DNA of 64,000 nt from an uncultured Lachnospiraceae bacterium (GTDB taxonomy: Bacteria; Bacillota; Clostridia; Lachnospirales; Lachnospiraceae): positions 39,975-103,974 of the forward strand of contig CAJUQY010000006.1 of the NCBI GenBank assembly GCA_910588815.1, in the 5' to 3' direction. Numbering within the stretch: the stretch's first letter is position 1; each line of letters begins with the position of its first letter. A program made the position numbers and the translations under genes. The notes beneath the pieces are model-generated. The model did not search any database, was not told the origin of the DNA, and was given only the letters and a program-made list of their open reading frames with translations. Shown piece after piece: positions 8,236-15,125 of the stretch.

Positions 8236-8940
8236 TCAGAAATTAGCCATCATATTATTGAATTTATCGAGCTCTTCCGGATCCATGTGATAGCCGTTTT
8301 TGTCCTCCGGATAAGCGCCTGTCCGTACATCTGTGGCCCATCCCATATAAGCTTCACATAAGAAAGGAAGCAGCTCGGCATAGGTTTTTGCATGAGAAGC
8401 CGGTTTCGGCATCATTCCGAATGTGTCCATATCAACCATTTCAGAACCGTCGCAGGGGGCGCCTGCGGCAATGGAAACTACGGGAACCGTCAGCTTTTCT
8501 GCAATGGCCTGTGACACTTCCATGGGAGTCAGTTCAATAGTCATGCCGCCCATGCCGTTTTCCTGGTATTCATAGCCCCATTTAAAAATACGGAATGCAT
8601 CTTCTGCAGTCCTGCCGACTTTTTTATAGCCGGTGGCATTTGTCTGCCAGCCGGAAACGGCGCCGATATGTCCGTAAGTCGGAACATAATTATCAGACAT
8701 GAATTTCAGCATATCGTTTGTGATCCCCATGGGAAGCATGGAGTCGGCTCCCATCATGGTCCACTGGGCGCCCCAGCGGACTGCCAGGGACTTGTCTGCA
8801 TAACATGCGGCAGGCATGTAGTAATTGATGTGAATGATCTTTGTGTATTCCCTGTATTTTTGAATGGTCAGAGAACCGCAGACTAATTCGTCTTCCAGAT
8901 TCAGGCCGCCCCGGAGAGCGATGATGGACGGAGTACGCAG
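8236..8940 (-). pseudogene. PanB-like (ketopantoate hydroxymethyltransferase-like) gene, 5' truncated
   Basis: The frame is open from about 8997 to the stop at 8236, and an internal ATG at 8817 gives only 193 residues. The readable part matches the PanB barrel: TYGHIGAVSGWQ, GYKKVGRTAEDA, a Glu in IELTPMEV, and VPVVSIAAGAPCDG. The region upstream of ATG 8817 (GGLNLEDELVCG, INYYMPAACYADK) is also PanB-like, so translation from 8817 would lose conserved sequence. The first 50 or so family residues, with the VGDSLG metal Asp, are absent. The second metal Asp of the DMPF motif is also replaced. It is therefore a truncated member of a diverged PanB-like group. Confidence 0.7.
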
Positions 8941-8954
8941 AATAATTTGACTTT

Positions 8955-9704
8955 GTGCGGGAATGCAGTCGGGAACACACGCCGCGGAGCTTCTGCATCA
9001 AAGTATTGGAGCTGTTAAAGGGAATGTGCCCGTACGATATGGCGGCTCTTATATTTTTTGATGTAAACAACAAGGTTTCCGGCGTCTATACTGCGGGCCG
9101 CAAAAGCTCTGAGCTTAAAAGGCAGATTCAGTATTATATTCAGGATCATGTTCAGAACATTGTGGAAAGGGATCCGAGATTCAATCTTTTTTGCGGGATG
9201 CGGGAAGCTTCCGGATTCCCTTTTTTCAGTATTTTCGACTGGAAAAGCGTTGATGACGATGAATTTAAAAAACGGTACATTGCTCCTATGGGGCTGTGCC
9301 ATTCTCTTGGGTTTTGTTTTTTCGATATATCGGGAACGTACCGGGTGGTCTTTGTGCTGGACAGGATCAGGAATATCCCGTTTTCTTTGGAGGAACAAAG
9401 CAGTCTTGGCTTATCGCTTTCCATTTTGAATAATATTCACCGGAATTTTTTTTACAGCGGTATCGACGGTTCGAAGGGGAGCCGCCAGACCCTTTGGAAA
9501 CAGTATAATCTGACGCCGAGGGAGGAAGAGATCCTGGCTCTTCTTTGCCAGGGCATGACCACGCAAAACATCAGTTCGGCTCTGTACATCAGTGTGGGTA
9601 CGACATACAAGCATGTGGCCAATATCCTGCGAAAGACGGGAATGGCTTCAAAACAGGAACTGATCGTAAAGTTTATGGGAGGAGGAGCTGACAGAGGCGA
9701 ATGA
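8955..9704 (+). CDS. LuxR-type transcriptional regulator
   Basis: The 249-residue protein has an N-terminal GAF-like/sensor region (residues 1-170, with CPYDMAALIFFDVNNKV) and a C-terminal LuxR helix-turn-helix: NLTPREEEILALLCQGMTTQ, NISSALYISVGTTYKHVANI and LRKTGM. The start is a GTG with no clear ribosome site, and an in-frame stop lies at 8943, only 12 bases upstream. Similar regulators usually begin about 10 residues earlier, so the N-terminus may have been trimmed by the event that truncated the divergent PanB-like gene. By position it is a candidate activator of the minus-strand block. Confidence 0.85.
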   Translation: MRECSREHTPRSFCIKVLELLKGMCPYDMAALIFFDVNNKVSGVYTAGRKSSELKRQIQYYIQDHVQNIVERDPRFNLFCGMREASGFPFFSIFDWKSVDDDEFKKRYIAPMGLCHSLGFCFFDISGTYRVVFVLDRIRNIPFSLEEQSSLGLSLSILNNIHRNFFYSGIDGSKGSRQTLWKQYNLTPREEEILALLCQGMTTQNISSALYISVGTTYKHVANILRKTGMASKQELIVKFMGGGADRGE

Positions 9705-9754
9705 TTTCCCTCCTTTTTTCATACCCTGAAACAAGACCTTTTTCGAGGTGTGAG

Positions 9755-10498
9755 ATGTTAAATTATCTGTGGGGGATCATGATTCTTTTGGGAGTTTTCT
9801 GGGGAATCCTTACCGGGCGTCCGGCAGAGCTGACCGACGGGATCCTTACCGGGGCGAAGGACGCTGTTTCTCTCTGCATCACCATGGCGGGAGTCATGGC
9901 TTTCTGGTGCGGGATCATGGAGGTGGCGAAGGAGGCGGGGATCATAAAGGGGCTGACCCGTCTGATGCGTCCTTTTGTGCGGTTTATGTTCCCGGGCATA
10001 CCGAAGGGACATAAGGCGGAAGACGAGATTTCGACAAATATTGCGGCCAACGTGCTGGGGCTTGGCTGGGCGGCTACACCGGCGGGGCTGAAAGCGATGG
10101 AAGAATTGGAAGAATTGGAGGAGGAAAAACGGAGTGCCGAGGCAAAAGACAATGGCGGGCTCAGGAGAAGAACGGAGATGTCAGCAGGGAGACAGGCGGA
10201 CATGGGGCCGCAGGCTGTGGGAAACGGCCGGAATAACAGAAAAAATGGAAAAGGCGGCTGGCCAGGATTGAGGAGGCCCGCCGCGCCGAAAGGGACGGCC
10301 AGCAATGAGATGTGCACATTTTTAATTTTGAATATTTCATCGCTGCAGTTAATTCCTGTCAATATGATTGCATATAGAAGCCAATATGGGAGTGTAAATC
10401 CCACAGCTATCGTAGGACCGGCAATTGTGGCGACATTTGTGAGTACGCTGACGGCGGTGGTATTTTGTAAGGTGATGGATAGGAAGCGGAGAGTGTAA
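9755..10498 (+). CDS. spmA: Spore maturation protein A with internal charged insert
   Basis: SpmA is a nucleoside-recognition-domain membrane protein needed for spore core dehydration. Start ATG 9755 has GAGG six bases upstream, giving 247 residues. Family hallmarks are TGRPAELTDGILTGAKDAV, VMAFWCGIMEVAKEAG, the NIAANVLGLGWAATPAGLKAM gate region, and TFLILNISSLQLIPVNMIA. Between the two conserved halves lies a hydrophilic insert of about 55 residues (Glu/Arg/Asn-rich, approximately residues 115-185), making it longer than the usual 195 or so. SpmB, which normally follows, is missing; the next sequence is an oppositely oriented unknown operon. Confidence 0.88.
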   Translation: MLNYLWGIMILLGVFWGILTGRPAELTDGILTGAKDAVSLCITMAGVMAFWCGIMEVAKEAGIIKGLTRLMRPFVRFMFPGIPKGHKAEDEISTNIAANVLGLGWAATPAGLKAMEELEELEEEKRSAEAKDNGGLRRRTEMSAGRQADMGPQAVGNGRNNRKNGKGGWPGLRRPAAPKGTASNEMCTFLILNISSLQLIPVNMIAYRSQYGSVNPTAIVGPAIVATFVSTLTAVVFCKVMDRKRRV

Positions 10499-10736
10499 GG
10501 CTTTCCGCCTCTGCCCCCTCGGCAACGACGGCAAGCTTTAACATACGTATATTTGCCATTTTTGCAAAAGGGTTTTCCTTCCGTGTGGACTGTTCATCCG
10601 CTTCTTCGATCTGAAAGGAGATCGAAAATTCCCTTTTCAGCTTTTCCAGCAGATCACTTCTTCCGTTTTTCAGCAGGGAATACTCGACCTTCTCTCTAAG
10701 AGGGGGAATACTGCGGCTTTCTCTGGTTTGCCGCAT
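10407..10736 (-). CDS. Unknown small protein, C-terminus probably lost at the spmA junction
   Basis: The 109-residue frame begins at ATG 10736 behind an AGAGG element and overlaps the end of the preceding gene by about 40 bases. Residues 1-80 have normal composition (VEYSLLKNGRSDLLEKLKRE, FSISFQIEEADEQ). The last 30 or so residues are read antisense through the 3' end of spmA and are Ser/Pro-rich. The natural gene therefore probably continued beyond what is now the spmA stop at 10498. No family recognised. Confidence 0.5.
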   Translation of the reverse strand: MRQTRESRSIPPLREKVEYSLLKNGRSDLLEKLKREFSISFQIEEADEQSTRKENPFAKMANIRMLKLAVVAEGAEAESLTLSASYPSPYKIPPPSAYSQMSPQLPVLR

Positions 10737-11343
10737 GTTGGCTGGCCTCTGCCTGCTTTTCCTGGATCTGCAGACCGCATTCGTTGTACTCCAGGATTTT
10801 TTGATTCTGCTCCAGGACGGTGTCGGAAAATTTTTTAAAATCCTTTTTTAATTTCCAGGCTTCTTCAGGAAAAATATCTTCCAGACTCCCCAAAAGGCCG
10901 CTCATGTCTTCGCTGCTGATGAGGAGCAGATTCCCGGCCTCATCTTCTGCCTCAAGCGTCCCATCCTGCAATTCCCGATAACCGGTGATCATTTCTTTTA
11001 CGTCCTGCGAACAGTGCATGATTTTTTTGATTAAATATTTTTTGCTTATGTGGACGCCGGAATTGTTGGTTACGGTTGAAAAACTTTTTATTCCAAGGTC
11101 GGCGATCTGGCTGGCGGCCAGCAGTTTGGAGCCGGGTGCAAATGCGCACATGGACAAAGCGCCGATCAGGTCTTCCACACTGCAGCCGACGGATTTTTGG
11201 ATAAGTGTCTGGATTTTAACGAGTCCTTCCTGATTTTCAGAATTTTCCAGTCTGCTTATTTTTTTGTCCTGGGCCTGTTTCTTATCCAGATAAAACCGAT
11301 ATTCTTTCTCCACATTTTGAAAATGCTCCAGCATTTGCTTCAT
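10696..11343 (-). CDS. Unknown protein, helical
   Basis: The preferred start is ATG 11343, which overlaps the TGA of the upstream gene as ATGA; a longer frame opens at 11379. The 215-residue product has a coiled-coil-like N-terminus (MLEHFQNVEKEYRFYLDKKQ), a central stretch of small hydrophobic residues (IGALSMCAFAPGSKLLAASQ), and a Glu/Lys-rich helical end. No signal peptide or catalytic motif is evident. The ATGA overlap suggests translational coupling and a complex with the 318-residue product. Not recognised. Confidence 0.65.
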   Translation of the reverse strand: MKQMLEHFQNVEKEYRFYLDKKQAQDKKISRLENSENQEGLVKIQTLIQKSVGCSVEDLIGALSMCAFAPGSKLLAASQIADLGIKSFSTVTNNSGVHISKKYLIKKIMHCSQDVKEMITGYRELQDGTLEAEDEAGNLLLISSEDMSGLLGSLEDIFPEEAWKLKKDFKKFSDTVLEQNQKILEYNECGLQIQEKQAEASQHAANQRKPQYSPS

Positions 11344-12296
11344 TTGTCCCTGATACATCCGAAAAGAACCTCTGGGCACCCGGGTTTCTTTTTTCCGAAA
11401 AAAACGTATCCCTGTCTGATTCGGGCGATATAAACGCTGCTTTCTTCATATAGATGCTCGTTGTCCTCCGGAAACAGGGTATAGAAAAGCTCATTTTTTC
11501 GATGTTCATATAATTTGGTTAGTTCAGGAGAGATTTCCTGAAAAGCTTCTGCCTGGTCTTGGACCGTCTGAAAGTCCTTCAGCATTTTTTTATAAATCCT
11601 GTCTTCGTGGTTCTGGTCGACGATACTGTTCAGGGCGAAGGACAGTTTGCACTTTTCAAAAAGCATTCTTGTCTGGACGGGATGAATGACGGGAAACCAT
11701 GCCAGCCGTGCGGCCTCCGCCACATGATCCACCTGCCTGAAACAGCAGAAGGAAGTCCGCACCCGGTCGCTGCGGATCAATGCGCGCATCAGTTCCTCCT
11801 CATAGACGATGTCACGGCGTTCCAGGCTCTTTCCCGTTTCCTCTGCAAGCGTTTTCAGTTCCTGTTTCATTTCCTGCTGATCATCTGCATTGCCACGATT
11901 ATAGAATCCGGTAAGTCCGCTGCAGATGCCGGCAAGGATTTCCTGGCCCTTTTCCTGGTCCGAAATGGTGTCCGGATATTCATTGTCCGGATCATAGCCG
12001 TCATACAGGCTCCATAATCCCCGGTAAATGTCTTCCTTTGCTCCGCAGCCTGCGGCGGAGATGTTCTGCAGAGTCTGAAGCAGATTACAATAATGTCCTT
12101 CCATCCAGGCTTTGGACAGCATTAAAATTGCTTTTCGGCAGGGACCGGTTGTCAGAAGCCGGATTTTTCCGCAGTCCCCGGCGTAAATTTGAATGTTCTG
12201 CCCCAAATCCTTGCAGTAAATATCGAGACGGGCTTCCTTTTCTTCCTGGTCGTCCAGACAGATGTTTCCCGGCACAGGTATTCGTGTTCCATGCAT
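11340..12296 (-). CDS. Unknown 318-residue protein
   Basis: A strong ribosome site, AAGGAGGT, lies immediately before ATG 12296, and the start overlaps the TAA of the upstream frame as TAATG. The protein begins with a beta-type segment (MHGTRIPVPGNICLDD, DIYCKDLGQNIQIYAGDCG) followed by a long, mostly helical, Cys-containing region. No transmembrane segment, P-loop or zinc-finger pattern stands out. It is central to the minus-strand overlapping operon and is likely its best-expressed intact gene. Family not recognised; conserved partners would give the best clue. Confidence 0.7.
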   Translation of the reverse strand: MHGTRIPVPGNICLDDQEEKEARLDIYCKDLGQNIQIYAGDCGKIRLLTTGPCRKAILMLSKAWMEGHYCNLLQTLQNISAAGCGAKEDIYRGLWSLYDGYDPDNEYPDTISDQEKGQEILAGICSGLTGFYNRGNADDQQEMKQELKTLAEETGKSLERRDIVYEEELMRALIRSDRVRTSFCCFRQVDHVAEAARLAWFPVIHPVQTRMLFEKCKLSFALNSIVDQNHEDRIYKKMLKDFQTVQDQAEAFQEISPELTKLYEHRKNELFYTLFPEDNEHLYEESSVYIARIRQGYVFFGKKKPGCPEVLFGCIRDK

Positions 12297-12590
12297 TACC
12301 TCCTTCTTTTTCGAAATTCCTGTTCCGCTGTCCGAAGCTTTTGACGGGCCGCCTCCAGCTCTGTTTTTTTTGCTTCCGTTGTTTCTCCAATTTTGTCTTC
12401 AATTCCTCATGCTCTTTAATTTTTTGTGTTAATTGTTTTTGATCCGCCTTCGGCAACTTCGGCACCTGTTTTTTGCAGAGATCGTTAAGAGTTTTCTCAT
12501 TTGCGATATAGTCCGATTCCAGACCCTTCAGTTCACTTATAATATTACGTTCCAGGCAATAATTTTCGATTAATTCTGATTATTTGACAT
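12296..12590 (-). pseudogene. Coiled-coil protein gene disrupted by two frameshifts
   Basis: ATG 12590 overlaps the TAA of the upstream 274-residue gene but runs into a stop after six codons. One base out of frame, a natural-looking coiled coil continues (ENYCLERNIISELKGLESDY, then KQLTQKIKEHEELKTKLEKQ). It then reaches a run of eight A (8 T at 12364-12371 on the plus strand). After a -1 shift there the protein continues LEAARQKLRTAEQEFRKRRR and stops at TAA 12298-12296, exactly overlapping the next start. The reading suggests one gene with two indels. The A8 run is also a possible slippage site. Confidence 0.55.
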
Positions 12591-13404
12591 TTTGATAAGT
12601 ATATTCAGAAATTTCAGCGATCACAGAGTCCGCCATACTGGAATTATATTCCAATCCGAGTGGTTCAAAATATTTAGATTTTACTTCATTTGCGTAGCTG
12701 TTTACCTGATCTTTTAGAAGGGTTTTATACTCATCGGATATCTTTTTTTTGATATCCTCCGACAATTTTTGAGGCGGATTCGTGCTTTTTGCCATTTCTT
12801 CTTGAATTTTGGAAATGATTTTATTATCCACAAGATCTGCCAGTTGCTCCGTTTTTTTGAGAAGCGCTTTCCTGCCTGCATCTTTCACACAGAGTTCAAC
12901 TGATTTTTTCAAAGCCTCACTGACTTCATTGATTTTCCTCTTGGTTTCCCGGATATCCTGCCGGTCTTGTTCTTTTTCCGGAGCTTCTTTTCGTTCGGAA
13001 ATATGATCCTTTGCCAGCAGTACCAGGCTGAGCAACAGATCAAAAACTCCGATGATCGTCATTGCCATGCTGAAACTTTCTGCTTCATGGGTTTCGTACC
13101 ACTCTTCCTGGATTCCCTCAGTCTCTTCCTTTGCTTCTTGCCCGGAGATGATCTGCCCGGTAAATTGGTTCGGCATATCTTCGCTCTTCAGGGAATAAAA
13201 TTTAAGATGATATACATGGTTTGAAGCCGTTAACCGGTAGGTATCTGCTTCTTCCCAGACCGGTTCCAGCACATGTCCATTGAGCGATACCTCTCCTTTT
13301 TGCCCGTCAATGAGCAGTATTGATTTTTTGTGCCGCTGCGGCTTTAAAAAATGATACCTTCCGCTCCATGTATAAATGTTCTCAGAAGCCGCCTGTTCTG
13401 TCAT
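12580..13404 (-). CDS. Unknown membrane protein with coiled coil
   Basis: A 274-residue product. Residues 1-85 are beta-rich with Trp and Tyr (NIYTWSGRYHFLKP, ILLIDGQKGEVSLNGHVLEP). One hydrophobic segment (MAMTIIGVFDLLLSLVLLA) near residue 120 is a likely membrane helix. The rest is Lys/Glu-rich helical (coiled coil). It overlaps the upstream 87-residue frame by 23 bases in another frame, so the two may once have been one gene. No clear family; function unknown. Confidence 0.6.
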   Translation of the reverse strand: MTEQAASENIYTWSGRYHFLKPQRHKKSILLIDGQKGEVSLNGHVLEPVWEEADTYRLTASNHVYHLKFYSLKSEDMPNQFTGQIISGQEAKEETEGIQEEWYETHEAESFSMAMTIIGVFDLLLSLVLLAKDHISERKEAPEKEQDRQDIRETKRKINEVSEALKKSVELCVKDAGRKALLKKTEQLADLVDNKIISKIQEEMAKSTNPPQKLSEDIKKKISDEYKTLLKDQVNSYANEVKSKYFEPLGLEYNSSMADSVIAEISEYTYQNVK

Positions 13405-13645
13405 ATCCGTGATCTGGCGGCATGGGCTCTTCCAGCGTAAGAGAGAGTTGGTACCGTTGTGTTACCTTGCGGAATTTACTTTCATAATCCTTTGTATAGG
13501 TAATTTCTTTTACCAGCTTGTCCTTGTTTGTCCGGAACTTGTCCGCCAGTATCTTATTGATTTTTTTCTCGTCATAATTGCAAAGGACATCCCACTTGCA
13601 GGTCATACTTTGATCCAGGCTTTTCAGCAATGTTTCCTTATTCAT
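13382..13645 (-). CDS. Small protein with P47/TULIP-like start (tentative)
   Basis: The 87-residue frame contains KWDVLCNYDEKKINKILADK, which recalls the opening W-D-hydrophobic-x-Y-x-(I/V)N-x-L pattern of P47/OrfX TULIP-domain proteins. The remainder (RKVTQRYQLSLTLEEPMP) would fit the next strands. The last residues, in an overlap with the following gene, look out of frame. It is the first gene of the minus-strand operon; GGGAGCTCGCAT-type sequence precedes the ATG. The family match is a by-eye impression only. Confidence 0.4.
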   Translation of the reverse strand: MNKETLLKSLDQSMTCKWDVLCNYDEKKINKILADKFRTNKDKLVKEITYTKDYESKFRKVTQRYQLSLTLEEPMPPDHGYDRTGGF

Positions 13646-14217
13646 ATGCGAGCTCCCTTTCTTGCGTAACTTTAGGATTTGGGTGTCAAGAGCCCTCTAT
13701 AAAAGGCAATCATAAAAAATGGCACAAAACGAAATTGGCGCACTCCGTTACATGAACCATTCCGATGGGCCTTTGAGGGCAAAAATGATGTTTAACAAAA
13801 GATTTTTACGGTTTCAGAGTCTCATCTCCATCGTGCAAAAGTCGTTTGCCAACATCTTTTTGCGCCGCGGAGGCAAGACCAGAAAAAACAAGATAACCTA
13901 TTTTTTAAGCAATTTCTTCAATTCTGGGCCTGCAGGGGCGTTTGGCGCGACAGGCTTTGGACGGATATATTGCCAGAATATTTCTGTAACTTCGAATTCT
14001 AGATGTTCTAATTATACAGCACTTATATAATAGCGCAATGAGGAGGAGATGTCAATGTGACAGCCGCCGCATTGACATCTTATAATGATTTAACATGTAC
14101 AAAATCTTTGGAACAAGGTATAATACAAACAGAAAATAGATTTATAAGTTATTAGATAAAACATATCAGTCATTGGAATAACTTGAGGAAGAATTGCAAT
14201 ATAGGCACATTTAATAT
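13646..14217. other. AT-rich gene-free stretch
   Basis: A 572-base region without a convincing gene. A plus-strand frame at 13719-14030 lacks a ribosome site and has unnatural composition. The region holds the perfect inverted repeat at 14048-14079 and a TATAAT element at 14119. It separates the unknown operon from the divergent lipoprotein gene. Confidence 0.6.
14048..14079. repeat. Perfect 10-bp inverted repeat
   Basis: GATGTCAATG at 14048-14057 is repeated as its exact reverse complement CATTGACATC at 14070-14079 with a 12-base spacer. It is followed by TTATAATGATT rather than a T tract, so it resembles an operator or a mobile-element end more than a terminator. Confidence 0.6.
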
Positions 14218-14865
14218 TTATTCCAAATATTCAAGATTCAGCTCATCTATCTGAAAGCCGGAGAGGCCGAAAAGGCCAGAAAGGCTTTCTATGTCTGTTT
14301 CGCCGAGGATATAGGAGCCGGAAGCGCTGACGGCGTTGTCTTCACCGACAATGAAGGTGATAAGAACCGGGCGGGCATCCTCGTAGATATAAAGATATGC
14401 GGTACTTTCCCCGGCTTCCCGGCACACAAAGGATTTGCTGCACATGTAAATGGAGGAGGCGGCGATGGCTTCCATGCCTGCCGATGAATTCAAAATTGAA
14501 GCACAGGAGTTAAAAAGCCGGGCTTGGATGTAGGCCGTTAATTCCGGTGACATGCCGTCCAGATTCATATCAGCGCCGGAAGAGCTTTCCCAAAACTTCA
14601 TCAGACCGCCCATATCGGCAGTGATCCGATAGACCGTCTTCGGCTTCTGATAAAGTCCGGCCTGAGCGGCCTCGGCAATTCCCGCCATCTGTTCTTTGAT
14701 TGCCGGAGAAGTAGAAAACATTTCAAAATAAGAGTCACTCTGTGTCATTTCGTTCATGAGAGAGACAAGTTCCAGGCCCTGGTCATAGAGGGGCTTTTCT
14801 TTTTTTGTGCCGCAGGCGGCAAGCAGAAGAACCAGTGCCAGACAAAAAGGGAATAGCTTCTTCAT
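14218..14865 (-). CDS. Unknown lipoprotein
   Basis: The 215-residue product starts MKKLFPFCLALVLLLAACGT, a signal peptide with lipobox LAAC; Cys18 would be acylated and the protein held on the outer face of the membrane. The mature part has a helical first half and a Ser/Ala-rich middle; near the C-terminus is a beta-type segment (STAYLYIYEDARPVLITFIV). It resembles DUF-type lipoproteins that sit near sporulation or surface loci, but no family is recognised. It is transcribed away from the SARP-like regulator. Confidence 0.75.
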   Translation of the reverse strand: MKKLFPFCLALVLLLAACGTKKEKPLYDQGLELVSLMNEMTQSDSYFEMFSTSPAIKEQMAGIAEAAQAGLYQKPKTVYRITADMGGLMKFWESSSGADMNLDGMSPELTAYIQARLFNSCASILNSSAGMEAIAASSIYMCSKSFVCREAGESTAYLYIYEDARPVLITFIVGEDNAVSASGSYILGETDIESLSGLFGLSGFQIDELNLEYLE

Positions 14866-14980
14866 TCTTTTAATGACTCCTTTGAAAAATATTTACAACT
14901 ATTATACTCAATTATCTTCCGCCCGGCAATCTTTTTTGATTTTAAGTGGAGACCTGAACAATGAAAAAACGCATAACAAG

Positions 14981-15009
14981 TTGACCAAACACAAAATGTG
15001 TTATACAAT
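14981..15009 (+). promoter_or_regulatory. Putative sigma-A promoter of the surface locus
   Basis: TTGACC at 14981-14986 and TACAAT at 15004-15009 are separated by 17 bases. The spacer contains the small palindrome ACACA-AAA-TGTGT at 14990-15002, which could be a regulator site. The first gene start downstream is 15126, leaving a leader of about 110 bases. Confidence 0.5.
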
Positions 15010-15125
15010 ATTAATACATATGCAAAAAAAATAGTATGAAGAAAAAGCTGAGAAATGAGACAAGGGATTTAGAATTTAATTTCCTGAATGTTTTGGAATA
15101 GGCTGGGAGGCTATAAATAGTTAAA

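Noticed and set aside
13719..14030. Plus-strand 103-codon frame in the intergenic desert
   Set aside because: No ribosome site, low-complexity composition and no recognisable domain.
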